NCBI GenBank assembly: GCA_033977485.1
Contig: CM066988.1
Span: 141,553,359 to 141,617,358, forward strand
DNA: 64,000 nucleotides
Source: Hydrangea macrophylla
Taxonomy: Eukaryota > Streptophyta > Magnoliopsida > Cornales > Hydrangeaceae
Direction of reading: 5' to 3'
The notes beneath the pieces were generated by a model. It was not told the origin of the DNA, searched no databases, and worked only from the letters and a program-made list of their open reading frames with translations. The translations under genes were made by a program, and so were the position numbers. Position 1 is the stretch's first letter. Each line of letters begins with the position of its first letter. This document shows positions 45,894-56,593 of this stretch, in pieces.

Positions 45894-46041
45894 GTTACCG
45901 AAAAAATGCACTGAAATTGTGCACTGAATGATCAGTGCCGTCTATTTCGATGGACCCCACGCGTACAGGGCGTGGGGTCCACCAAAATGGACGGCACTGA
46001 TCATTCGGTGCACAACTTCGGTGCATTTTTTTTTGGTGCTT
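45894..46041. mobile_element. Foldback MITE (about 148 bp)
   Basis: Nearly the whole element is an inverted repeat (AATGCACTGAAATTGTGCAC, GATCAGTGCCGTC, TGGACCCCACGC in each arm) around a loop of about 10 bases. Edges are approximate. Confidence 0.82.
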
Positions 46042-46161
46042 AAATCTTTACTTGGTCCATAAGTGTAAGTTTTATCTATTCAAGCACTGTTTGAGCCAAT
46101 AACATTCAAAAAATAACATCTAAATGACCTAAGTAACAACACTCAAGTATATTATGTGTAG

Positions 46162-47145
46162 GAATAATGCTATAAGCACCGAATGTCACCGAAACTTTAC
46201 ACCGAATTATATAGTCCCCACTAGTTGAACCACTTAATTGTTTGGTGCTGAGATTGGGTCGGATCCTATTAACCCATATCGATGTTGAGATTTAAACCCA
46301 AATGAAACTATAGCAATTTCTCTCTCCTCAAACACCAAATCGTAGGAACTATCAGACTCTTATATATATTGAAGGTTTCCAATTTGTTTTTATTTGGTCA
46401 TTATATAGAAAACTCAGACCATTATAAAGAAATAAAATGGAAATGGAAAAAAAGGAAGGGGCTCAGATCTGTGTTTTGATCAGGAGAGAGAAGTGAGTCC
46501 GCCATGGCTGCAACAAACAGTTGCCTGTGAGAGAAGAACAAGTTTATCTCACAGACCCTCCGGGTTGCCCCGCCATTATACGGATTGGGTTCTTAAAATA
46601 CCCTTGATCTCTGCTCAGAAACTTTTATCATCACAACCTCTATAATTGATTTCACAATGAGGCCATCGCTGGTCTCTCGCAATAGGGACACCTTCATCAC
46701 TTAAATTTTTTTTTTTTGCTAACCCAAACAAACTGTAAGAAGAAGAAGAACTGAAGAGAAGAAGAACATGAGTTGCAGCGACATTGAGTGTGGGATTTTG
46801 GGTTGATGAACTTTGGCAGTTGATGATGAACATCTTCTTGTTTACAGAGAGTGTAGAGAGAGAAAGGGCTGTTGAATTTTTCAGATGAATCATTGGCAGT
46901 TGATGATGACATCTTGTTTACAGAGAGAGAGAGTCAAATCTCAGCCCTGAGATGGGTTCCTGGGGTTTTGTTGTGGAGTGAGGAAAGAGAAAGGTATTGA
47001 GATTTGGGGTTTTTTAATTACACAAAATGGGTTAACTATAGGATCCGACCCTTGCTCGTTTCTAACAATCAAAGTGGTTCAACTAGTGGGGACCACATAA
47101 TTCGGTGTAAATTTTCGGTGACATTCGGTTCTTATAGCATTATTC
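46162..47145. mobile_element. Mutator-like TIR element (984 bp)
   Basis: Long inverted termini (over 80 bases, starting GAATAATGCTATAAGCACC), flanked by 9-bp TATGTGTAG (46153-46161) and TAAGTGTAG (47146-47154), one mismatch. No transposase. The middle contains an imperfect tandem repeat of TTGGCAGTTGATGATGA...CTTGTTTACAGAGAG (46810-46935) and CT/GA-rich sequence that may be captured from a gene leader. Confidence 0.9.
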
Positions 47146-47179
47146 TAAGTGTAGTATACACATCTACACATACCTCTAA

Positions 47180-48330
47180 GGCCTCGTTTGGTTTGCACGG
47201 AAAGGAATCCAATGGAGGAAACTCATTCCTAAGAATCACTTTCGTATGTTTGGTACATTTAAATGGTTTGGAATGCAAAATGAAATTAATTCCATATGGA
47301 AGTAGTTTCTTAGAAAAATAAGGAAACTAATTCCTTATCTAGAGGTGGTAATGAGATTCCTTTCCTTAGGAATTAAGAAAAAAATGTAAACATTAGAGAT
47401 CTTCAACCAACTTGATCCTTATCTTTTGACCATATCTAATTATTTTTAAAATTTTGATTAAGTGACATTTTAAATTTTTGATTTTATCAGATTTCAATTT
47501 TGTGATCTTATTGATTAATATATATATATACATATACGTTTATATATGTATGTGGTAAATATATAGGGAGAATTTAGTTTACTTTTTTTTTAAATATTGT
47601 TTCAATTCTCAACTAAATTATCATAAACCAAACAAATGAGTTGAAATCTATCCTGTTTCCATTATCATATTCATTATTTACCCAAATAATATAATTAGGG
47701 ATGGGCAAATAGTTTAGTTAACCGAAATTCGAACCGAACCGATCTAAAATTTTCATTTCAGTTCAGTTAATTCAGTTAAAAATTTCAGTTCAGTTTCAAA
47801 CCGAACTATATTTTTTTTCAGTTCGGTTTTCAGTTCCACTCTCCCAAACCGAACCGAACCGAAAAACCGAATTTTTTTTAGTTTATATATTATTAATATA
47901 TTTTTATACACAACTATATATATTACAAAAATATAAGTATAATATATATAAGTAAATATAAACATATGTTTTCTTTGTAATATGAAAGAAAAATGGGAAA
48001 AGAAACATATAAAAAAAGTTGTGAAAATGGAAAAAAAAAAAGAAAAGAAAGTATAGTTTTTTCAAAATTCGGTTAACCGAATTTCCAAACCGATCCGAAT
48101 TGACCAATCGAACCAAATCGAACCGAAATATAATTCAGTTCAGTTTCAGTTTCCATTTCTCCAAACCGAACCGAACAAAACCGAACCGAATTTCTCCAAA
48201 CTGAACCGAACCGACCGAATGCCCACCCCTAAATATAATGAAATATAAAACAGATTCCTTTCCATGGATTCTGATTACCTGAAATCTATTTACTTGTACA
48301 CATTCCTTTCCATGCAAACCAAACGGGGCC
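47180..48330. mobile_element. Tourist/PIF-Harbinger-like element, interrupted
   Basis: Termini GGCCTCGTTTGGTTTGCA and, inverted, GGCCCCGTTTGGTTTGCA, flanked by TAA (47177-47179, 48331-48333). About 0.6 kb once the nested hAT MITE (47696-48231) and its TSD are discounted. Confidence 0.87.
47696..48231. mobile_element. hAT-type MITE (536 bp) nested in the Harbinger element
   Basis: Termini TAGGGATGGGCA and, inverted, TAGGGGTGGGCA. Perfect 8-bp TSD AATATAAT (47688-47695, 48232-48239). Subterminal GAACCGAACCGA repeats on both sides. Confidence 0.93.
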
Positions 48331-48333
48331 TAA

Positions 48334-48972
48334 GAGCACCTTCAATGTAAAATGAAATTTTCTTGGAGCCAAACTTATAGTTTTGGCATTGCCAAAATAC
48401 TTAATCTTGACATTTCTGCTTGAATGAAACATTCTAAAATAAATTGGAGTGATAGTTATTTATCATAAAAATGGAGTATGAGTTTTCCCCCCAATCCATG
48501 TCCGTGTATGAAAAACACCTCCTCCAACTTAAAAATAAAAGCAAGTAAGACTTGCTTTTCGAAGAATCAAAAATTATATTAGAATACATCTTGTAAATAA
48601 GTTAAAAATGAAGATGATGATGTACTTGTATAGTTATACGCATTCGGCCAATGTCATTCCAAACGGACTACTATACACACTTTAGCATGAATGTTGAAAA
48701 AAATCTCTCCAATGCACCTTTATTCTATCACTTCTCTCAGGTAAAATCAATGCTCTTCCAGCTCTCGGCGTTGCTATTATTTTAGAGGAATGATAAATGG
48801 TGCATTTGAGTGATTTTCATAATATTCATGCTACAATTTGACCATAAACACTAAGTATAGAAAGTGCATTGACCATAAACACTAAGTATAGAAAGTGCAT
48901 TGGAGAAGCTATAACTGATCTAAACCATCTCACACAAACTTTCATTTCTAAAACTCCATTGCAGGCTGGTTT
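48334..48972. other. Intergenic with small repeats
   Basis: No gene. GAGCACCTTCAATG near 48335 and CTCCATTGCAGG near 48954 resemble the ends of a common plant MITE. An exact 31-bp tandem duplication is at 48841-48902. Confidence 0.5.
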
Positions 48973-49467
48973 CAGGGTCGGCCATCAGGGGGATTAAATT
49001 TTGAGGACTCTTATGAAATTTTCATAATTACATTTTTATTTTGAGATTTTTTATTATTTTAAATTTAGGCCCTCCTCAATTATGTTTAGAGCTTCCGAAG
49101 GAGCCTTAGACTCAATTTAGTGTCATCAACTACATCCATATTGATATATACAAAACTCAAAAGCAAAGTCCCCTAAAATTTTAAAAAATACACTTATAGT
49201 GTAAGAATTTTCTTTTTTTTTTTTTTTATTTTAGAAATAGGCTCCCGTAGAATTTTGAAAGACACTATACAATATTTAAGTTTCACAAATAGACTCATAT
49301 TATAATTAGAGTCCAAAAAAATCTCCAATTATGTATAAGTAGTCCCTAAACAAATTGTCAATTATGTATAAATAGAGCCAAAAAAAAATTGTCTCGGTGA
49401 ACCCCCGTATAGGGGCCTCCCTTTTAATAGTTCGTCCCGGACCTCCAAATACTCGGAACTGACCCTG
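48973..49467. mobile_element. hAT-like non-autonomous element (495 bp)
   Basis: Termini CAGGGTCGGCC and, inverted, CAGGGTCAGTTCC. Flanks GCTGGTTT and ACAGGTTT agree at 6 of 8 positions. Paralogue of the repeat split by Helitron 1. Confidence 0.72.
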
Positions 49468-49752
49468 ACAGGTTTCTCCCAATCTCCTCTTCTTCGTCTA
49501 CTCTTTTTATTCACTTCCTTAAACCAATCTTCAACGTTGAAACAAGCATTTAGGAATAAAATACATGTCAAAGATTCGGTCGTGTAGCTTCCATAGTAAC
49601 AGTGTATTATTTACACCATTATATAAAAGAGCATTAAGGCTCATGAACAGTAAAATTCCAATTGATTGTCCTTATTTGGTATTTTTCTAATTTGTTTCTC
49701 CTTTAGTGTAATTTTACTTCTTCTTTGATACTATTAGGGTAAATTGCAAATT
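49468..49752. other. Intergenic, nothing recognised
   Basis: AT-rich with no supported ORF. The last bases (AGGGTAAATTGCAAATTACACC) resume at 51382 after the solo LTR. Confidence 0.5.
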
Positions 49753-49757
49753 ACACC
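49753..49757. repeat. Target-site duplication of solo LTR 1, left copy
   Basis: ACACC, identical to 51377-51381. Confidence 0.88.
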
Positions 49758-50156
49758 TGATTCGTGGTGAAAAGTGCATATTTCTAGTGTATTACGTAGT
49801 ATTTTATGCATACTTTATCCCCAAAGTCCCTACATTTAGGTTCATTCTAATAACAATGTTCTTTTTATTGTGTTAATGCTAAACTATATGTTTTTGCATG
49901 GTTTTATAGGTATTAGGATGTAAATCAATGAAGTGGAGCTAAAGAAAGTGATTTTGGTGGATAGAACAACGGAAGCAGCTGAGAAAATGCCAATTTTGAC
50001 AATGATGACTTCAGATTTGGAAGATTTTCCCAGAGACATAAAATGTAGATCTTTGAGTTACGGTCGCGTGGCCGCAAACAGGAGGTCAATCCGAGGTCCG
50101 AGTAAAAAGTTATGGCCATTCTCCCATCGGTGTGCAGAGCTGTCAAAATCAGAGAG

Positions 50157-50228
50157 TTCAAGCGATTGAAGAAGGGTTCAATCGATCGAACCTTCGATCG
50201 ATCGAACTGAGTTCGATCGATCGAACCT
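50157..50228. repeat. GTTCGATCGATCGAAC cluster A, solo LTR 1
   Basis: Four tightly packed copies ending about 40 bases before the TATA-like box; the first is degenerate (AAGCGATTGAAG). Confidence 0.92.
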
Positions 50229-50633
50229 TTTATTCACCCAAAAGTTGCGTAAACTCTGTGGGAACCCTATATATACGTCGTTTTGACGCCAGACGAAGGG
50301 GGGACGCTCCAGAACGCAGAAAACAGCAGTTTTGTGTAGTTTTAGGGTTAGATTAGGAGTAGATTAGGTTAGATTAATGTTCTTATTCATCTTTTCCATT
50401 GTTATATTGAAGATTCAAGTTGGTTTCATGTTATTTACAAGTTATAATCAGATTATATTCAGGTTTTCTCTTTCCTTTATCTTTATTGCATTGTTTATTA
50501 GTTTATATGTTATGATTACATTAGTTTACTATTCCTGCACTAGTTTGATCATGTTTCCGTAGTTTAGACGTTGGAGATATGTGATGAAATATTGATTCTT
50601 AGCCTCTGCCATGTATGATATAGAAACCTTGGG

Positions 50634-50756
50634 CTCGATCGATCGAAGCCAGTTCGATCGATCGAACCAGGGATAGTCAAGCGATCGAACACCTTTCGAT
50701 CGATCGAAGGATGATGAAGTTCGATCGATCGAGAGCGCTTCGATCGATCGAACTTG
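50634..50756. repeat. GTTCGATCGATCGAAC cluster B, solo LTR 1
   Basis: Six copies in three pairs. The first pair is separated by AGCCA, the same spacer as in the E2 LTRs. Confidence 0.92.
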
Positions 50757-51381
50757 TTAATTCTTGAGATGATTCTTTGAAGTATTCCATGACTTTCTGT
50801 TTTAGAAATCTGTCATCAAATTGTCCCTATAAGCTCAGTTTGTCACAACAGTTTTTAGAACTTAAAGCCTTAAGGCTATTTTCTTCAATGACTTTTGAAA
50901 ACCACTTTGAATGCTAACACCATTTAGAGTGCAAGTAATAACCATTGTTTTAAACCGTCTTCCAAGTATTTTAAATCAACTGTGATGATATAGTCCCGGT
51001 CATGAAAGGGCTATTGATTCTTTATCTTTAGAAAAATACGGAATGCTGAAGAGGAATGAACTCCATAGAACGTTAATGAATGTGCATGGTAGATGGTTAG
51101 GATTAATGTGGATTCACGTGTTTCCAACACCTTTAGTTTATTAGTTTAATTATTTATGTTTCTTTATGCTTTAGTTTGTAAGTTAGTTTAATTTAATTAA
51201 TTAGGATTTAGTCGCTACTACAATTAAACTTTTCTTTTTTCTTTTGGTTGTAACTTAGTAGACATTCTCCCTATTCCTTCCCTGTGGGATCGACCTGGAC
51301 TTCCAGTACTATATTACTTGCACGATCACCTACACTTGGGTGTTGCACAAGAGCGCACAAGATTTTTCTCGTGTCAACACC

Positions 51382-51717
51382 CCTGTAGTTTAAGGGTTGT
51401 GACAATTTGGTCCCTATGGTTTTAATTTTGGCAATTTACACCCTATAGTTAGAAAATTGTGCAAAATCCACCCAATTACAAAATAAGCAAGGGCATCATG
51501 GGAATATCATATTATTTCCAGGCCAAAATGACACTATTTGTCCATAGACCCAGGAGTGTAGCTCAATAGGACCAGAAGCTTATACAAGAGTTTTGGGACA
51601 TCGCCCCTACTGGAATTTTTTTGGGTAAAAAATAAAAAGAGTATAATTTTATATGATTTTTTGTACAAACTAATTTATCCCACAAATAACTTATAATCTT
51701 TTAAACAATCTGATACA
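51382..51717. other. Intergenic between solo LTR 1 and E3
   Basis: Begins with the continuation of 49740-49752 (CCTGTAGTTTAAGGG...GGCAATTTACACCC), an old unnamed repeat with an inverted partner. No gene. Confidence 0.5.
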
Positions 51718-52467
51718 CTTAATGTAACAACCTGCATTTCATGTAAGCTTAATTTGCATTTCACATTAAATTTGTATTCCTGGTGTTAATATAAATTGCA
51801 ATTCTCATGTTTTGAAATCTTATTTCTTATGCTATTTCATATTAAAATTCTTTTGGGGTCAAACTATAATTTTACACATTTTAGTGATACCTGTGTTGAA
51901 TTTCAAATCTGTATTTCAAAATGATGGAAATATTTTCTTTTAACTCAAGCAGTATTTTTATGAAACTGGAAAATCACTCTCTACGTTAAAATGAATTTTC
52001 AGTATTTTTGTGGTGAACACCGCACCACGAAAATACTAGTTTATGTGCGAAACTGTTCGTGCCACGTTAAACTCCCACTATATGGGATTCTCCACCAATC
52101 AAGAGGCGACATATGCCTTTTCATTTAATGCTAGTAATCATTAGATGGGCTTTGTTTGAGTATGATTTTGAATCATGCGTTAACTTTATGCCATAAGCTA
52201 ATTTGCCAAACATCACAAGAGATTTCTAGCCCACTTGTTAGAGCATTGTTTGGATGTACTTCCTGTAGTGTGTTTGGTTGTGCCCTTAAGTTCCATTTCC
52301 CAAACAACTAGGCTTGGCCCCTATTAGCCTACACTTGACCCTTCCAGTCTGGAGAGTGTATATTCATATGTATCTGTGTGTGTATATCCTACAGCCTTGG
52401 TAAATTGAAAAACAAGATGAAATTGTTGTGTGAATTAGAATACTCTTGGCCCCCAAGTTTTGTATCC

Positions 52468-52480
52468 TCTATATATACTA
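52468..52480 (+). promoter_or_regulatory. Putative TATA box of E3 5' LTR
   Basis: TCTATATATACTA, about 745 bases into the LTR. It is conserved in the 3' LTR at 62816-62828 and similar in E1. Confidence 0.5.
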
Positions 52481-53123
52481 CACTCCCACTCTCACTTTCT
52501 GCATATCTCCTAAACCAAAACATTGAGAGAGTGAGAGAGAGAACACAGAAAGAAGAGGGTGAGTTTGAGAACTTATACAGAATTATAGAGAGAGAAAGCT
52601 CACCTCCATAGCCAAGCTTGATTTGGGTTGCTTAATTCTTATATCCTTCTCAACACACACTTCATCTCCTACCACTGTGAGTATTTTAAACTCACTCCAA
52701 ATGTAATTTGTGCTCAATTACTGTGTGTATTTGCCTAATTTAAAAATCTCTATTGATTGAATTTCACATTTGAAACTCTATAGCTTGAGATCAAGATTTT
52801 TCAATCTCAATCAAAATCCGTTTTCTTAGATAAATATGAAAGATTACATGTTGTAGATGCTATATTTAAAGTTTTATAGCTTAATTTGTTCATAGGAGAA
52901 AGTATATTAGAAATTAAGTTTAGTCATCTTGTAATCTTTCATAAAATTCTAAAGTTATAGATTGATTCATGTAAAATTGATTGTAGATTCATAATCCTTG
53001 CAAAAAACTGAAGAGATTCATATATTATAAGGCATGGTAACTTACGGATTCAAAAATGGGTCAAAAGACCCCTTGAAACTGAAACAGGGGAATTCTGGGG
53101 AAGAAGATGAAGTTACTGCACAA

Positions 53124-53226
53124 CCTCGCGCGCGCGATCGCGCGAGGTGGGTGATTCCAGGCAGAAAAGTTTTATAAGTAAAAATTTGAAAAAGGACAAA
53201 TCGCGCGAGCGGCCCGCGCGAGCGAC
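53124..53226. repeat. GC-rich palindromes in E3 5' LTR
   Basis: CTCGCGCG-CGCGATCGCGCGAG, then TCGCGCGAGCGGCCCGCGCG. Two blocks here, three in the 3' LTR. Confidence 0.88.
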
Positions 53227-53539
53227 TTCTGACAGTTTCTAGTTTTTGCTTATTTCATATTAAGGAACTGTTTGGTTGTTACCTTGTGGGTCTTTAAGGC
53301 TGTGTTTGCAAAAAATGTTAAAATAGATTATATTTTGGGTATGATTGGTCATTCAGGAACAATTATGAATCCAATTCTTTTCAAAGCATACCTTGTTATT
53401 ATTCCTAGCACTACATATGTTCTGTGGGTGGTTTCATGACATACATATGGTGTTAGTTATATATGCATGGTGAGTGTGGTTGTTGGTCAGTATGGAAAAG
53501 AGTAATGGTCAGTGTGGTAAAGAGTGTGTGGTTAAGATT

Positions 53540-53890
53540 GTGCTGTGGACACTCCCTGGTAATTGTGTACCAAAGTGTGACGTGTTGAGATTGCGGTGAG
53601 AGTATCTTTGTAGTGCGACGGTGGCAAAACTGGACACTCCCTAATGCCCATAGAAGCGTTAAAGTGTGTGACGCCCAACTTGGACATTCCCTGGCACCCA
53701 TAATAGTGCTAAAGTATGGCCTACGGACACTCCCTGGTACCCGAGTCTGGATACTGCGTGAGGTTACCTCCGGTATTTACAAGGCGGATTAGGTACTAAA
53801 GTGTGAGGCATTGGACACTCCCTGGTACCCCGGACCAAAGTGTGAGGCAAACTGGACATTCCCTGGCACCCCTATGCTAAAGTGTGGCTA
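53540..53890 (+). repeat. Degenerate minisatellite in E3 5' LTR
   Basis: Same GGACACTCCCTGG ... AAAGTGTG units and order as 3111-3470 in E1. Confidence 0.85.
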
Positions 53891-54549
53891 TCGGAGTATT
53901 ACAAGGATACTAGTGTGAGATAGTGGGTTGTTGTGTTTGTCGAGAGAAAAGAGTCGGTAAGATGAGATGGTGCATTGTTTTCATACACAGTCACATACAC
54001 ATATTATATCTTTCAAATGATATTGTGGTTAAAATGAACTCCTATCCTTAATGTAAACTTATTGAATTAAATGAGATTTGGAAAATGGTAAATGAGTGTG
54101 TGTTACATTCAAAGTTATGTTTTTAATACTCACCAGCTTCTTGAAGCTGATGGCGTCGATGCGCCCTGGACATTCGTGTTCTGGCTTTTCAGGTTATGAC
54201 TATGATGGACCCTATGATTATGCAAACTGAGAACGACTGCTTTGGAAGATAGAACTGTTATCAATATCCTATGTTTTAAGTTATAAACTGTTTTGAAATA
54301 AGGATGACTGTAATAGACGATAGATATTGTTTTGTCTTAAGGCAGCTTGTGCATTAGTTGACCCCGTATTGTAATATGTAATAAGTTAGAAAATATTTGT
54401 AAGTCTTGATTGCTCTACTTTGATAATGGTTTTATGTTGTTCGACGTTTGGGACAGAATCGATCCTTCAAACTGTCGCGACCTACGGGTCCATAAAGGAA
54501 ATTAAACGCTTTCCATATTTATGCTACGTCGGGGCGTGACAGGATTTAG

Positions 54550-54562
54550 TGGTATCAGAGCC
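54550..54562 (+). promoter_or_regulatory. E3 primer-binding site (initiator Met-tRNA)
   Basis: TGGTATCAGAGCC eight bases after the 5' LTR, identical to that of E2. Confidence 0.93.
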
Positions 54563-54718
54563 AGATTATTATTTATCTCGAGATAGTTTAGCCAGGTTAG
54601 GGTTTACTAGTTTAGACCCGATTCCACGATCTGTTAGCTTAAGCTTTACACAACGAAAGGTCTTGAAAAGCGAGTGTGAGGTTCTCTGTCCTGATTTAAG
54701 TTAGTACCTTTTTCAGGT

Positions 54719-55327
54719 ATGGATCCAGCTCAGCCCCTTTTTGTACCTGATGCTTTTGGAGGGCATTGGATTACTGTGGGAGCGATAGTACAGGCTTCGG
54801 CGACACTTTATTTTACAGCTGTTGGGCAGCGTGCAGCTGCTACCGTCGAGTTAGATCTCTGGCACCAGATCCACGTGTTAGGGCTGGTTGATTTGCCCCG
54901 TGCTCGCCTCGAGATCTTGTACTTTATCGAGATTCAGCGCTTAGTGCTTATAGAGATGGTTCGCTTGGTTAACAATGACGCTTTCTATTTACCCCTTGAG
55001 GTTCAGGTTGTGCAGGTTCACCTTGCACAGCTGGATATGCCTCCACCAGTTGTCCCCGCTGATGAGGACGATGCTGAGGTGGTTCATTTGGCTCCTATAG
55101 GTGGGGAGGGTGTCAATGAGGAGGATGGCATAGGTTAGGATGACTTCGCAATTGACCTTGAGGAGGCACTAGCACTCGAACTAGCTTTTCCAGAGGCAGA
55201 TGCCCCTGGACCTGCTTCGTTGTTGACCTCACATAGCTGTAATTTTGGGGCAGGCCCCTCTCATGTTCACCGACTTCATCAAGCCGACTCGCTTGACCTT
55301 TTGATGGCTACCTATGGAGATGACTGA
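54719..55327 (+). pseudogene. Extra ORF upstream of gag in E3, function unknown
   Basis: Lies between PBS and gag. The ATG follows TTTTTCAGGT, which looks like a 3' splice site. It encodes 139 residues, then a TAG at 55136-55138. The frame continues open to TGA at 55325-55327, giving about 202 codons if the TAG is decay. The first half has conserved-looking hydrophobic and charged blocks (FVPDAFGGHWITVG, LVDLPRARLEILYF). The second half is acidic (PADEDDAEVV, DLEEALALELAF). No zinc finger, membrane segment or signal peptide. I do not recognise it. Chromoviruses usually have no ORF here, whereas Ogre-type elements do. It could be a captured host exon or an element-specific accessory gene. Confidence 0.6.
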
Positions 55328-55630
55328 TCGTTTAGATGTCGCTTTGTATATATTGACTGTTTTTTACTAGTAGCTTTATTCTCTTTTTGCAAACTGTATT
55401 TACATGCATTCGAGTATAGGACAATGACCCCATTTTTGTAACTCTAACTTTTGCATGGGCGATGTACGTCCTAACCCATATAGATAGGGTAGGCACTAAT
55501 TTGATCATACACGCTTTTTGTATCAACTTGACAAGAAGTTATATATAGAAATACTTTTTTGATGTTGTTGTTTAAACTGCATTATACTTCTATTGCATGC
55601 ATTTTCCTCATTATCACTATCATGCATAGA
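55328..55630 (+). other. E3 spacer between extra ORF and gag
   Basis: AT-rich, no supported ORF. Confidence 0.5.
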
Positions 55631-56593
55631 ATGGCTGGGAGACCGAGAAGAAACAAGAATTTGATTAAGGGAGCACCTGAGGCTGCCGATCCCACAAGAA
55701 TGTTTGAAGCTTTCGTCAGACGTCTCGAAAGGGTTAGTAATCAGAACGAAAATCGACGAGACCGCCAAACAGGAGATAAGCTATTGGAGAGATTCCGTGC
55801 GCTAAGGACCGAGCAGTTTGCGGGTACCGTAGAACCATGGAAAGCGGAACAGTGGTTAAGATAGATAGACTACATGTTCGAGGCTGTCTAGTGCAACGAG
55901 ATGGATAAGAGGAGGTTAGCTACCTTCCAATTGACTGATGCCGCCGCAGATTGGTAGGATTCAGTCACAGCTACCATCGAGAATGAAGCTGCGACGGGAA
56001 TGACATGGACTGCATTTAAGGGGAGGTTTCTGGGAAAGTATTTTCCGGCTACAAAAAGGCACAGGAGGGAGAAGGAATTTATGGACTTGACTCAGGGAAC
56101 TAAATCGGTGCAAGAGTTTACCACTCAGTTCGAGAGACTGTCCCAGTTTGTCCCTCATATGGTTGATACTGAGGAAAATAGGATCCATAAGTATAACCAA
56201 GGGTTGACACCGCAAATTCGCCGCCTGACTCTCGGTCACCTAGATAAGTCGTTTGAGGGATTGGTTGGCTTGGCTACTGATCTAGAAGAGGACGCTCGAG
56301 TGAACCGTAAACAATTCGAATTCCAACCACCTCAAAGGGGTAATTTTGGGAATAGACCACCAATGAATCATACCCAAGGACAGAAGAGGAATTTTGACAG
56401 AAGTAAGAAGACCCAAGCTATCACCTATCCGACTCAACCTCGAGTTGGTGAAGGAAGTAGCACTGGGAAATGTTTCAATTATGGCAACCTTGGTCATCTG
56501 GCTCGAGATTGCAAAGCACCAAGGCGTGCTGCTCAGCCAGGCATAGTCTGCTACAACTGTGGTGAGCCAGGTCACATTAGTAAGTTCTGTACT
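55631..56593 (+). pseudogene. gag: E3 gag, 5' part
   Basis: Starts MAGRPRRNKN, similar in layout to E2 gag. The capsid region ([35 protein letters not shown]) and basic tail are clear. Three in-frame TAG stops break it (55862, 55889 and 55955): two sit where Gln is expected and one where the second Trp of a WW pair is expected. The first zinc knuckle has lost a Cys (CFNY instead of CFNC). The second ([14 protein letters not shown]) is intact, and solo LTR 2 sits a few bases after it. Confidence 0.92.
56589..56593. repeat. Target-site duplication of solo LTR 2, left copy
   Basis: GTACT, identical to 58583-58587. Confidence 0.92.

Larger units (their letters stand above)
49758..51376 (+). repeat. 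Solo LTR 1 (1619 bp)
   Basis: Starts TGATTCGTGG, ends CTCGTGTCA, TSD ACACC on both sides, with no internal region: the product of LTR-LTR recombination. The 3' part (CCCTGTGGGATCGACCTGG...ACTTGGGTGTTGCACAAG) resembles Athila/Tat-type Ty3/gypsy LTR ends, which is inference. It has a TATA-like CCTATATATACG (50266-50277) and two palindrome clusters either side of it. No ORF supported. Confidence 0.9.
51723..54541 (+). repeat. E3 5' LTR (2819 bp)
   Basis: TGTAACAACC to GGGGCGTGACA. Contains a TATA-like box at 52468-52480, GC-rich palindromes 53124-53226, minisatellite 53540-53890 and hairpin motif 54130-54175. A CT/GA-rich leader follows the TATA box. Confidence 0.95.

Noticed and set aside
54719..55138. 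Intact host gene of 139 codons
   Set aside because: It sits between the PBS and gag of E3 in the same orientation and its frame continues past the TAG, so it belongs to the element.
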